Origin: an uncultured Actinomycetes bacterium
GTDB taxonomy: Bacteria > Actinomycetota > Acidimicrobiia > Acidimicrobiales > SZUA-35
Length of the DNA: 64,000 bases
Direction: 5' to 3'
Assembly: GCA_902826025.1 (NCBI GenBank)
Contig: CADEDH010000003.1
Coordinates: 129,746 to 193,745, forward strand
The notes beneath the pieces were generated by a model. The model ran no database searches, was not told the DNA's origin, and was given only the letters and a program-made list of their open reading frames with translations. How positions within the stretch are numbered: position 1 is the stretch's first letter; each line of letters starts with the position of its first letter. The position numbers were made by a program, and so were the translations under genes. Shown in pieces: positions 1 to 9,625 of the stretch.

Positions 1-327
1 CCAGCAGGCTCCACTCCCCCAGCGTGCGGGACCCCTGCCACACTCCGTCGGGCACCACGACCACCGGGCGCTGGCCGGCGGCCAGGTCGGGCCCCAGCAC
101 ATCGACGGCGGAGGAGCCGTTGGGTCGGAGCTGCCACAGCTCAACCGGCGCCCCGGCGTAATGGTGGTACAGCTCGATGCCGCCGGGGCGATGGAAGGCC
201 GAGAAGTCGTGGGGCCGGAGCAGGAAGTAGATGGCGGTGAAGTTCTCGTCGATCCAGACCTGGGTCCAGTGACCGCCTTCGCGGGGCAGCGGCTCCAGAC
301 CCAGTAGGGCGATGACCTCGGTGGCCG

Positions 328-331
<4 letters not shown>
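1..331 (-). CDS. Cupin_5 (DUF985) family protein, 3' end outside window
   Basis: The first 110 codons of a minus-strand gene whose end lies before the window. The protein starts VTATEVIALLGLEPLPREGG and continues with WTQVWIDEN, FTAIYFLLRP, FHRPGGIELYHHYAG and VPDGVWQGS, the pattern of the small DUF985 cupins (usually about 140-170 aa, function uncertain, sugar or ureidoglycolate-like ligands suggested). The GTG start shares bases with the TGA stop of the upstream ABC ATPase (GTGA), so translation is probably coupled and the gene is the last visible member of the nucleoside-importer operon. Its link to nucleoside salvage is inferred from position only. Confidence 0.75.
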
Positions 332-1951
<1,620 letters not shown>

Positions 1952-1965
<14 letters not shown>

Positions 1966-2986
1966 AGGGCCGCCCGGCGGCAGCCGGGGGCCGGGCCTTG
2001 ACGCCGGCCACGGCCAGCACGGCGATGGTGAGCAGGAACGGGATCATCCCGAAGAACTGGGGTGGGATGTCGAGCGCCTGCTTGAACTGGAGCTGGGCCT
2101 GCACCGCGTTGAACAGCCCGAACAAGAGAGCGGCGCCCAGCACGCCAGTGGGGCGCCAGCGGCCGAAGATCATCACGGCCAGAGCGATGAAGCCCCGGCC
2201 CGCCGTCATGCCCCGGTCGAAGGCGCCAGCCGACTGGATCAGGGCCAGCCCGGCCATGCCGGCCAGCGACCCGGCCAGTGTGAGGTTGACGTACCGGAGC
2301 CGCTCGATGCGCACCCCCACCGTGTCGGCGGCCCCCGGGTGCTCGCCCACGGCCCGGGTACGCAGGCCCCACCGGGTGTGGAACAGGGCGATGTGGACCA
2401 CCAGGACCATGAGGGCGGCCACGTACGTGAGGGGCCCGTGGGCGAACAGGGTGCGCCCCACCAGCGGCAGGTCGGACAGGCCGGGGACCGACCACTGGGG
2501 GAACCGGGGCATGGTGCGCCCGGCCACGTAGAAGAAGCTGGTGACGCCGGCGCCCACGATGTTGATCACGGTGCCGGCGATGATCTGGTCCATCCGCAAG
2601 GCCACGGCGGCCCAGCCCAGGAACAGTCCGGCCAGGGCCGACGCGGCCACCGCCGCCACCACTCCCACCAGGAGGCTGCCCGAGTAGGAGGCGGCCATGA
2701 AACCGGAGTAGGCGCCGAGGAGCATCTGGCCCTCGATGCCGATGTTGACCACGCCCGAGCGTTCGCCGATCAGGCCGCACAGGGCGGCCAGGATGAGGGG
2801 CGACGCCTCGCGGACGGTGCGGGCGGTGACGGCCGTGGTCTGCACCCCGTCCCACTGGTAGGCAACGACCGACAGCACCACCACCATCACGCCCAGGACG
2901 ATGCCGTTGCGATTGCGGACCAGCGCCTGGCGTCGGCGGGCGGTGGTCTCGGCCCCTGTCTCGACCGAGGTGGATGTGGTGGTCAT
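1952..2986 (-). CDS. Nucleoside-type ABC importer permease (second subunit)
   Basis: A 344-aa BPD_transp_2 family membrane protein with about eight to ten hydrophobic segments. Family-typical motifs are GLIGERSGVVNIGIEGQML near the first third and TVGVRIERLRYVNL, FIALAVMIFGRW further on. The start is taken at the ATG whose first base is the last base of the preceding permease stop (TGATG), which gives MTTTSTSV; a much longer frame upstream is only a shadow of that permease. It pairs with the 2986-4059 product to form the heteromeric channel (NupP/NupQ-like). The substrate is inferred to be a nucleoside from the BMP partner and neighbouring salvage genes. Confidence 0.9.
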
Positions 2987-4059
2987 CAGCTCGCCCCCCA
3001 GCCGGAGGCCAGGTCGATCTTGGTGCCCCCGATGTCTTCCCGCAGCCGGAGCAGCCAGCGCACCACCGACGGGGCGGCCACCAGGAACAGGATGAACCCT
3101 TGGATCACGCTGATGATCTCGGGTGGCACATCGGTGCGGGACTGCATCAGGGTGGACCCGGCGTCCATGGCCCCGATCAGGAGGGCGGCCGGGACCACGG
3201 CCAGGGCGTTGGTACGGGCCAGCAGGGCGATCGTGATGCCGTCGAACCCGAGGCCGGAGTTGAAGCCGGGCTCGAATCGCCCGTTGACCCCCTGGGTCTG
3301 GATGGCGCCACCCAGGCCGGCGAGGAAGGCGCTGATGAGCATGGCCACCACCGTTATCCGCACCACGGAAATGCCGGCGTAGGTGGCGGCTTTGGCGTTG
3401 TGGCCCACGGTGGAGATCTCGAAGCCGAGCACCGAGCGGTTGACGATCCACCACACGGCAGCCGCCACGGCCACCGCCACCAGGAAACCGACAGGAAGGA
3501 AGCCCAGCCGGGGCAGGGCGGCCGAGTCGAGCACCTGGGGCGAGCGGGCCACGGCCCCGCTCTCGGGGTCCTTCCATGGGCCGTCCCGACTCACCAACCA
3601 GTCGGTCAGGTTGGCGGCCACGAAGTTCAGCATGATCGTGCTGATCACCTCGTGGGTCCCCCGGGTGGCCTTCAGCAGGCCGGCCACGGCGCCCAGCGCC
3701 GCTCCGGCCAGCCCGCCGATCACCAGGGCCAGGGGGAGGTGGACCACCATCGGCAGGTTGAGGTCGAAACCGATCCAGGCGGCGAAGGCGGCTCCCAGAA
3801 GGAGTTGCCCCTGGCCGCCGATGTTGAACAGACCGGCCTTGAAGGCGAAGGCCACGGCCAGGCCGCCCAGGATCAGCGGGGTCGCCTTCTCCAGCGTTCG
3901 GCTCATGGCGTCCGAGCTGCCGAATGCGCCCTCGGCCATGCCGCCGTAGGCCGTGAGCGGATTGTCACCCGAGATCAGGATCAGGATGGCCCCGGCCACG
4001 AGCCCGACGATGACCGCCGCCACCGGCAGCAGCACCCACTGACGCCACTCTGCTCGCAT
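2986..4059 (-). CDS. Nucleoside-type ABC importer permease (first subunit)
   Basis: A 357-aa BPD_transp_2 permease with many hydrophobic segments and the family patterns PLILGGLAVAFAFKAGLFNI, GGQGQLLLGA, GTHEVISTIMLNFVA and GFDGITIALLAR. These match the larger permease of BMP-dependent nucleoside importers. It is the first gene after the BMP lipoprotein, separated by 98 bases containing a strong hairpin, and it is coupled to the second permease by a one-base overlap. No missing segment is visible. Confidence 0.92.
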   Translation of the reverse strand: MRAEWRQWVLLPVAAVIVGLVAGAILILISGDNPLTAYGGMAEGAFGSSDAMSRTLEKATPLILGGLAVAFAFKAGLFNIGGQGQLLLGAAFAAWIGFDLNLPMVVHLPLALVIGGLAGAALGAVAGLLKATRGTHEVISTIMLNFVAANLTDWLVSRDGPWKDPESGAVARSPQVLDSAALPRLGFLPVGFLVAVAVAAAVWWIVNRSVLGFEISTVGHNAKAATYAGISVVRITVVAMLISAFLAGLGGAIQTQGVNGRFEPGFNSGLGFDGITIALLARTNALAVVPAALLIGAMDAGSTLMQSRTDVPPEIISVIQGFILFLVAAPSVVRWLLRLREDIGGTKIDLASGWGAS

Positions 4060-4088
4060 CGTCCGCTCTCTCCCCGGGGGCGACGTTA

Positions 4089-4136
4089 GCCCAGCGGGGA
4101 GGCCTGGTGTGTCACCACCTGACCTCCCCGCTGGGC
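4089..4136 (-). terminator. Intra-operon hairpin between BMP lipoprotein and permease genes
   Basis: GCCCAGCGGGGAGG at 4089-4102 pairs perfectly with CCTCCCCGCTGGGC at 4123-4136 (14 bp), around a 20-base loop that can itself pair (CTGGTG/CACCA). There is no clear T tract. Lying just after the abundant solute-binding component and before the permeases, it probably attenuates read-through or protects the upstream message, giving more binding protein than channel. Confidence 0.7.
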
Positions 4137-4157
4137 GAGTACGTGACTACGGATGGA

Positions 4158-5288
4158 TCAGGAGGGCGTGTAGCCCGTGGGCACCTCGCCCGAGATCACC
4201 TTCGGGGTCAGCTCCTTGATCTCGGTCTGCACCTCGGCCGGCACCTTGGAGGCCAGGTCGTGGTAGTCGGCCAGGCCGACCTCGCCAACGAAGTTGCCGG
4301 AGGTGGGCTTGGCGTCGTTCCAGGCCGTCACCAGATCGACGATGCCGGGGGTGATCAGCTTCATGGCGCTGGTCACCAGGCACGGGTGAGCCTCGGGGAC
4401 GGTCTCCCACTGGTCGGAGTCGACCCCGATGCACAGCGCGTCGCCGCCGTCCTTGGCGACCTCGCCCAGGGCGCCGTTACCGGTCTTGCCGCCGGCGCCG
4501 AAGACTACGTCGGCACCGTTGTCGATGGCCTGACGGGCCGTGGTTGCGCCCCAGTCGGGATCGGCGAACGCCACGTCGAGACCGCCCGGGTGGTAGGTGG
4601 CGATGACCTGGGCGTCGGGGTTGGTGTAGGCCACGCCGCCGTCGAAGCCTTCCTTGAACGCCACCACCGGCGGCACGAGGTCCGTGCCCAGCACCTGGGC
4701 CACGGTGTTGCTCTTGGTGAGCAGCCCGGCCAGGGCCCCGGCCAGGAACCCGGCCTTGTCCTCGGGGAAGATCAGCCCGGCCACGTTCGGTGCGGTCTCG
4801 GCCTGGAACTGGTCGACGCCGATGAAGTAGGTCTCGGGGTTGGCGGCGGCCGCCGCCGTGGTCGCCTCACCCAGGGCGAAGCCGACGGTGACGATCACGT
4901 CGTAGCCCTGATCGGTGAAGCTGGAGATGTTGGTGGCGTAGTCGGTCGAGTCGGTGGTCTCGACGAAGTCGACCGTGGCGTCGAGGGTCTCGCCGACCTC
5001 CTGCACGCCCTCCCAGGCCGACTGGTTGAAGCTCTTGTCGTCCACCTTGCCCACGTCGGTCACGAGGCCGATGCAGATCGTCTCTTCCGCCGCGCAGTCG
5101 GCGTCGGTTGCGCCACCGGCCTCGGAGGTGCCGGTTCCCTCGGTGGTGGCCGAGCTCGCGCCTCCCTCGGTGGTGGCCGAGCTGTCGCCGGTGGTGTCCG
5201 TGCCCTCGTCGGTCGACGAACCACAGGCCGCCGCCATCAGGCTGAACACGGCCAGCAGGCCGAACAGCATCATCAGTCTCTTACGCAT
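4158..5288 (-). CDS. BMP-family nucleoside-binding lipoprotein of ABC importer
   Basis: A 376-aa exported lipoprotein: MRKRL, a hydrophobic stretch and lipobox MAAAC with the lipidated Cys at 22, followed by a Ser/Thr/Ala/Gly-rich linker to about residue 65. The mature part has the PBP1_BMP/Med family patterns CIGLVTDVGKVDDKSFNQS, YDVIVTVGFALGEA and DVVFGAGGKTGNGAL. Members of this family bind nucleosides (PnrA) or similar ligands. The start has a good ribosome site, GGAGG eight bases upstream of ATG. The gene follows the deaminase after 188 bases, the largest gap in the array, so it may have its own promoter there, though I could not define one. Confidence 0.93.
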   Translation of the reverse strand: MRKRLMMLFGLLAVFSLMAAACGSSTDEGTDTTGDSSATTEGGASSATTEGTGTSEAGGATDADCAAEETICIGLVTDVGKVDDKSFNQSAWEGVQEVGETLDATVDFVETTDSTDYATNISSFTDQGYDVIVTVGFALGEATTAAAAANPETYFIGVDQFQAETAPNVAGLIFPEDKAGFLAGALAGLLTKSNTVAQVLGTDLVPPVVAFKEGFDGGVAYTNPDAQVIATYHPGGLDVAFADPDWGATTARQAIDNGADVVFGAGGKTGNGALGEVAKDGGDALCIGVDSDQWETVPEAHPCLVTSAMKLITPGIVDLVTAWNDAKPTSGNFVGEVGLADYHDLASKVPAEVQTEIKELTPKVISGEVPTGYTPS

Positions 5289-5476
5289 TCGGGATCCTCC
5301 ACGTGCGCCGTCTCAATCCGGCGGAGCCTAACCCTGGCACCAACCGGGTCCACGGGTTGCCAACGGACCGAAACATAGGTTCATCGGGCTGTCACTGACG
5401 GTGTGCCCTACGTCACGGCCGGAGAAGCCCTGATCAGGATGGATATCGGGGCCTATCGGGCCGGCGATCGGGGCGT

Positions 5477-6823
5477 TCAGGCGCCAGCCAGACGGTCGGC
5501 CCGCTGTTGGCCCTGGGCCATGACGGCGCCCAGGTCCACCGTGGCCAGGCGGCGTCCGGCCACCACGGGGCGGCCGGCCACCCACACGTCGGTGACGAAG
5601 CGGGACGACCCGGCGAACACGAGATGGGTCAGCAGCGTGTCGAGCCGGAGGGGCGTGAACGAGGGGACGTCGAGGTCGACCCGAACCAGGTCGGCCCAGG
5701 TCCCCGGGGTCAGGTGCCCGACATCGGGCAGGGCCAGGGCCCGGGCCGCCCCGCTGGTGGCCAGGGACAGGGCCGCCGGGGCGGCCATGGCCTCGGGATC
5801 GTGCCCGGATCCCCGGGCCAGCAGCGGCGCCAGGCGGAGCTCCTCCCACAGGTCGAGGTCGTCGTTGGAGGCGGGGCCGTCGGTGCCCACCCCCACCGTC
5901 ACCCCCGCCGCCAGCAGCTCGGCCACCGGGGCGATGCCCGAACCCAGCTTCAGGTTCGACTGGGGGCAGTGGGCCACGGCTGCGCCGGCCTCGCCCAGCA
6001 GGCGGCGGTCGGTCTCGTCGAGCCAGACCCCGTGGGCCCCCAACGTCGGGCCCTCCAGGGCCCCGTGGTCGGCCAGCAGCTGGGTGGCGGTGGCCCCATG
6101 GGCGGCCAGCACCTGCTCGCGCTCGGAGCGGGTCTCCTCCAGGTGGATGTGGAACAGGGCCCCCACGGCCTGGGCCCGGGCCGCGATCTCGCCGCACTGG
6201 GCCGGGGTGAGGTCGTAGATCGAGTGGGGGGCGAAGCCCACCGTCACCCGTTCCCCGGGCCGGTGGTGGGTGCGGTGGAACTCGGTGATCTCGTCGATCC
6301 GGGGCTCCACGTCGCCGTTCCGGGTGAGGGCCGAGATCACGCCCGGGGTGATCACCAGCCGGGCCCCGGTGCTGGCGGCGGCGGCCACCACCTCGGCCTC
6401 GAACAGGTACATCTCGCAGCTGGTGGTGACCCCGGCCAGGAGCATCTCGGCCGAACCCAGCAGCATGCCGACGTGCGCATCGTCGGGCGTCATACGCCCC
6501 TCCAGAGGCCACACCGCCTCCTTGAGCCAGCGCATGAGGGGCAGGCCGTCGCCCACCGAGCGGATCAGGCTCATCGGGGTGTGGGCGTGGACGTTGACCA
6601 GGCCGGGCAGGAGCAACCCACCCACGGCCCGCACGGGCCCGGGGGGCGGGCCCAGCTCGTCGGGCCGGCCCACGGCGGCGATGCGGCCGTCGGGCCCGAT
6701 GTCCACCGCCCCGCCGGCGATCACGTCGGCCGGGGTGTCGGCGCGGCAGGGCACCACATAGTCGGCCACCAGCCGGCAGGCCTCCACCGGCACGTCCACG
6801 GTCTCGATCCCGGTCACGCTCAT
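5477..6823 (-). CDS. mtaD: Amidohydrolase, probable 5'-methylthioadenosine / SAH / 5'-deoxyadenosine deaminase
   Basis: A 448-aa TrzA/MtaD-type amidohydrolase, close to the family length. Counting from the ATG at 6823, metal ligands are visible as H79 and H81 (NVHAHTP), H227 (FHIHLEE), H264 (GAHGVWL) and D315 (GVGTDGPASN), with CPQSNLKLGSG between them, a signature of this deaminase group. The reaction would convert an adenine nucleoside to the inosine form. A start 17 codons upstream is open, but ATG 6823 begins a normal family N terminus. The neighbours (an Asn-type phosphorylase, MtnA and a class II aldolase) make 5'-methylthioadenosine or 5'-deoxyadenosine the likeliest substrate. Other adenosine analogues or a chloro/guanine substrate cannot be excluded. 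Confidence 0.85.
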   Translation of the reverse strand: MSVTGIETVDVPVEACRLVADYVVPCRADTPADVIAGGAVDIGPDGRIAAVGRPDELGPPPGPVRAVGGLLLPGLVNVHAHTPMSLIRSVGDGLPLMRWLKEAVWPLEGRMTPDDAHVGMLLGSAEMLLAGVTTSCEMYLFEAEVVAAAASTGARLVITPGVISALTRNGDVEPRIDEITEFHRTHHRPGERVTVGFAPHSIYDLTPAQCGEIAARAQAVGALFHIHLEETRSEREQVLAAHGATATQLLADHGALEGPTLGAHGVWLDETDRRLLGEAGAAVAHCPQSNLKLGSGIAPVAELLAAGVTVGVGTDGPASNDDLDLWEELRLAPLLARGSGHDPEAMAAPAALSLATSGAARALALPDVGHLTPGTWADLVRVDLDVPSFTPLRLDTLLTHLVFAGSSRFVTDVWVAGRPVVAGRRLATVDLGAVMAQGQQRADRLAGA

Positions 6824-6855
6824 GGGGGACAGTCTGCCGGGACGGCCTTCACCGG

Positions 6856-6907
6856 CCACTGGCACCACCGACACACTGGCACCACTGGCACCACTGGCAC
6901 ACTGGCA
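6856..6907. repeat. Tandem repeat of six 8-9 base units (CCACTGGCA)
   Basis: Six head-to-tail units: CCACTGGCA, CCACCGACA, CACTGGCA, CCACTGGCA, CCACTGGCA, CACTGGCA. It lies in the 124-base gap between the isomerase and deaminase genes and is immediately followed by a long hairpin. The third to sixth units are nearly identical, so the copy number is likely to vary between strains. Confidence 0.85.
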
Positions 6908-6908
6908 C

Positions 6909-6957
6909 GGAACTCTGACGTGGCGTCCCGATTCTGGGGCCGGGATGTCAGAGTTCC
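6909..6957. terminator. Long hairpin at the end of mtnA
   Basis: GGAACTCTGAC at 6909-6919 pairs perfectly with GTCAGAGTTCC at 6947-6957, and an inner TCCCG/CGGGA pair follows after an asymmetric bulge. It includes the mtnA stop codon at 6948-6950. There is no T tract, so it may be a processing or attenuation structure rather than a classical terminator. Confidence 0.7.
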
Positions 6958-7991
6958 TGGGGTGAGGCCGAGGCGAGGGTCTCGCCCTGATCGAACCGGA
7001 CGACGCGGCGGTCGGTGACGAGGGCCGTGATCAGGTCGACCGGGGTGACGTCGAACGCCGGGTTGACGGCGGCGGTGCCCGGCGGGGCGGTGGCCACCCC
7101 GCCCCAGGCCACGACCTCGGCCGGGCCCCGGTCCTCGATCTCGATCTGGTCGCCGCCGGAGGTGGCCATGTCGACGGTCGACTCGGGCGCCACCACCAGG
7201 AACGGCACCTCGGCCCGGGCCGCCCCCAGGGCGAGGCTGTAGCTGCCGATCTTGTTGGCCGTGTCGCCATTGGCCGCCACCCGGTCGGCCCCGATCAGCA
7301 CCACGTCGGCCGCTCCCCGGGCCAGCAGGAACGGGCCGGCCCCGTCGACCGCCAGGCGGTGGGGCGCCCCCATCCGGCCCAGCTCCCAAGCGGTGAGCCG
7401 GGCCCCCTGGAGCAGGGGCCGGGTCTCCATGGCGATGGCTTCGGCCAGCACCCCCCGCTCGTACAGGGTCTGGATCACGGCCAGGGCCGTACCCCGCTCC
7501 ACCGTGGCCAGGGCGCCGGTGTTGCAGATGGTCATGGCTCGTACCGGGGTTCGGCCCACCAGATCGAGCACGAGATCGGCTCCCCGCTCCCCCATGGCCC
7601 GGGACGCCTCCCGTTCCTCGTCCCGCACCCGGTGGGCCTCGGCCAACGCCGCCTCGGCCCCGTCACCGGCGGCGGCCAGGGCCGCCCCGGCCACCCGGTC
7701 GACCATGCGGGCCAGGTTCACCGCCGTGGGCCGGGCCGAACGCAGGGCGGCCACGGCGGCGGCGAAGGCGGCGGGATCGGTGCGGGGATCGCTGGCGGCG
7801 GCGGCCAGAGCCACCCCGTAGGCACCGGTCACACCGATGGCGGGGGCGCCCCGCACCGAAAGGCGCTGGATGGCGTCGATCACACCGGGCACGGTGGTGA
7901 GGCGGAGCGATACCAGCTCGGCCGGAAGGCGGGTCTGGTCGATCAGTTCGACGGCGCCGTCACGCCAGGCGATGGTGGGCTCGGTGGTCAC
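6948..7991 (-). CDS. mtnA: S-methyl-5-thioribose-1-phosphate isomerase
   Basis: A 347-aa protein of normal length for MtnA. It shows SVRGAPAIGVTGAYGVAL at residues 45-62, catalytic Cys156 in ICNTGALAT and catalytic Asp236 in LIGADRVAANGDTANKIGSY, matching Cys160/Asp240 of characterised MtnA. It isomerises 5-methylthioribose-1-phosphate (or 5-deoxyribose-1-phosphate) to the ribulose-1-phosphate. The start is GTG at 7991, 51 bases after the aldolase stop, with only a weak GGGG ribosome site. It sits between the aldolase that would use its product and the deaminase that acts earlier in the route. Confidence 0.95.
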   Translation of the reverse strand: MTTEPTIAWRDGAVELIDQTRLPAELVSLRLTTVPGVIDAIQRLSVRGAPAIGVTGAYGVALAAAASDPRTDPAAFAAAVAALRSARPTAVNLARMVDRVAGAALAAAGDGAEAALAEAHRVRDEEREASRAMGERGADLVLDLVGRTPVRAMTICNTGALATVERGTALAVIQTLYERGVLAEAIAMETRPLLQGARLTAWELGRMGAPHRLAVDGAGPFLLARGAADVVLIGADRVAANGDTANKIGSYSLALGAARAEVPFLVVAPESTVDMATSGGDQIEIEDRGPAEVVAWGGVATAPPGTAAVNPAFDVTPVDLITALVTDRRVVRFDQGETLASASPQEL

Positions 7992-8042
7992 CCCACCATC
8001 GTGCCGCCTGGATCGGCGATCCCGACCCGGCGGAATTCAGCG

Positions 8043-8741
8043 TCAGCTGTCGAGGTGGAGCAGGTTGGTGTGGGGTGGCAGGGGCGGCAGCGGGTTCATC
8101 TCGGGCGAGGAGCCGTAGCCGACCTTGCTCATCTTGTCGATGACCTCGTCCATCTGCTCCCGGGTCAGCTCGGGCACCTCGCCCAGAACCCGGGCCGCCA
8201 GGTACTGGCGGGCCAGCTCCTCCACCTCCACCGCCAGGGCCAGGGCCGAGCCCAGATCGGGCCCGGTGGCGATCACCCCGTGATGGGCCAGCAGACAGGC
8301 CGAGCGGCCCTCCAGGGCGGCCAGGGCGTGGTTGGACAGCTCCTGGGAGCCGAACGTGGCGTAGGGGGCGCAGCGGATGTCGTGCCCGCCTGCCACCGCC
8401 ACCATATAATGGAACGGCCCGATACCCCGTCCGTGGGCCGACAGGGCGCTGGCATAGGGCGAGTGGGTGTGCACGATGGCGCTCACGTCGGGCCGGGTGC
8501 GGAGGATGTCGAGATGGAAGCGCCACTCCGACGACGGCCGAAGCCCGTTGGTGGCGAACCAGCTCGTGTCGAAGTCCATGGCCACGATGTCGTCCGGCGT
8601 GAGCTGGGTGTAGTCCATGCCCGACGGGGTGATCAGCATCCCCGACTGGGTGCGGGCCGAGACGTTGCCGGCGGTACCGGTGGACAGACCGCGGGCGTTC
8701 ATGGCCTGGGCCGTGGCGATGATGTCGATGGCCAGTTTCAT
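8043..8741 (-). CDS. Class II aldolase, probable 5-methylthioribulose / 5-deoxyribulose 1-phosphate aldolase
   Basis: A 232-aa AraD/FucA-type zinc aldolase. It has GNVSAR (residues 25-30), the catalytic acid Glu72 in SSEWRFH, and metal-ligand histidines His91 and His93 in VHTHS and His153/154 in LAHHGV, the same spacing as fuculose-1-phosphate aldolase. Family members beside mtnA and a phosphorylase cleave 5-methylthioribulose-1-P or 5-deoxyribulose-1-P to dihydroxyacetone phosphate and an aldehyde. The ATG overlaps the phosphorylase stop by four bases (ATGA). MtnB dehydratases share this fold, but no other methionine-salvage genes (mtnC, mtnD, mtnW) are visible here, so the aldolase assignment is preferred. 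Confidence 0.85.
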   Translation of the reverse strand: MKLAIDIIATAQAMNARGLSTGTAGNVSARTQSGMLITPSGMDYTQLTPDDIVAMDFDTSWFATNGLRPSSEWRFHLDILRTRPDVSAIVHTHSPYASALSAHGRGIGPFHYMVAVAGGHDIRCAPYATFGSQELSNHALAALEGRSACLLAHHGVIATGPDLGSALALAVEVEELARQYLAARVLGEVPELTREQMDEVIDKMSKVGYGSSPEMNPLPPLPPHTNLLHLDS

Positions 8742-9508
8742 GAAGCGTTCCCTGCGGCGGCCAGCTCAATGGCCCGGCCGATCAAACGATAGAGCGGATC
8801 ACTTGCCCCGTCGATCACGGCGAAGATGTCGTCGGCCGACAGCTCGGCCGCCCCCAGGCCGGCGGCGGGGTTGGATATGACGCCAATGGCGGCGTAGGGC
8901 ACCCGGGCCTCCCGGGCCAGGGCCACCTCCGGATACCCGGTCATCCCCACCAGGTCGCCGCCCAGGGTGCCCATCATCCGGATCTCGGCCGGGGTCTCGA
9001 ACCTCGGGCCGTTGGTGGTGCAGTAGACGGCGCCGTCGGCGAGATCGACCGATTCCAGCTCGGCCGCCCGGCGGATAGCAGCGCGCATGGCCGGATCGTA
9101 GGGCGCCGTCATGTCGGTGTGGGTGACCGGGCCGCGGCTGTGGGCGAAGCCGGGGTCGGTGACGCCGTCGAAGAACGTCTCGGCCCGGCCCGAGGTGAAG
9201 TTGAGGAAGTCGCTGATCAGCACGAGCCGCCCGGGGGTGAGGGCCGGGTTGATCCCGCCCGACACGGCGGTGGCGATGATCCCGGTCACACCGGCCTCGG
9301 CCAGGGCCCAGACGTTGGCCCGGTAGTTGATCGCATGGGGCGGAACCGAGTGGTCGGCGCCGTGGCGGGGCAGGAAGGCCACCGGCTGGCCCCGCCAACG
9401 GCCCGTGGTGAGGCGCACGGAGCCGTACGGGGTCTCCGTGGGGGTGACCGTGCGGTCCTCCAGGTCGGGGATGTCGTAGAAACCGCTGCCGGTGATCAGC
9501 CCATGCAC
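8738..9508 (-). CDS. mtnP: Purine nucleoside phosphorylase, MTAP/MTI phosphorylase type
   Basis: A 256-aa PNP/MTAP-family phosphorylase, slightly shorter than human MTAP. It has LPRHGADHSVPPHAINYRAN (47-66, phosphate and ribose binding), CTTNGPRFETPAEIR (163-177) and VGMTGYPEVALARE (187-200). Residue 213 is Asn in the run ISNPAAG. Aligning without gaps from the shared MT..PE motif places it at human MTAP Asp220, which recognises the 6-amino group of adenine. Asn at this place is typical of 6-oxopurine enzymes such as Pseudomonas methylthioinosine phosphorylase. I therefore predict methylthio- or deoxy-inosine as the substrate, in keeping with the deaminase in the same array. The start is GTG (VHGLITG); it is the first gene of the minus-strand array. 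Confidence 0.9.
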   Translation of the reverse strand: MHGLITGSGFYDIPDLEDRTVTPTETPYGSVRLTTGRWRGQPVAFLPRHGADHSVPPHAINYRANVWALAEAGVTGIIATAVSGGINPALTPGRLVLISDFLNFTSGRAETFFDGVTDPGFAHSRGPVTHTDMTAPYDPAMRAAIRRAAELESVDLADGAVYCTTNGPRFETPAEIRMMGTLGGDLVGMTGYPEVALAREARVPYAAIGVISNPAAGLGAAELSADDIFAVIDGASDPLYRLIGRAIELAAAGNAS

Positions 9509-9606
9509 GGGACAGAAGGTAGACCATCGGGCCGGGCCCGCTCCTGTGCCCCGCCGCTTTGCCCACCCGGACGGGCCGTTCGGGCGGGGTTTGCACGGCG
9601 AGATCG

Positions 9607-9625
9607 CCCCGGCACACTGCCGGGG
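9607..9625 (+). promoter_or_regulatory. Hairpin covering the proposed YibE/F start codon
   Basis: CCCCGGCA at 9607-9614 and TGCCGGGG at 9618-9625 form a perfect 8-bp stem with a three-base loop. The last G is the first base of the GTG start proposed for the next gene. It could hide the start, or the message could be leaderless. Confidence 0.5.

Noticed and set aside
5289..5476. Promoter elements before the BMP lipoprotein gene
   Set aside because: GTGACA and TATGTT occur on the minus strand, but only 12 bases apart, too close for a normal sigma-70-type promoter.
6856..6907. Short repeats considered as a CRISPR array
   Set aside because: Units are 8-9 bases and contiguous, with no spacers and no cas genes nearby.
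8043..8741. MtnB dehydratase of the full methionine salvage pathway
   Set aside because: It shares the fold, but no mtnC, mtnD, mtnW/mtnX or aminotransferase of that pathway lies in the array; aldolase fits the known phosphorylase-MtnA-aldolase sets better.
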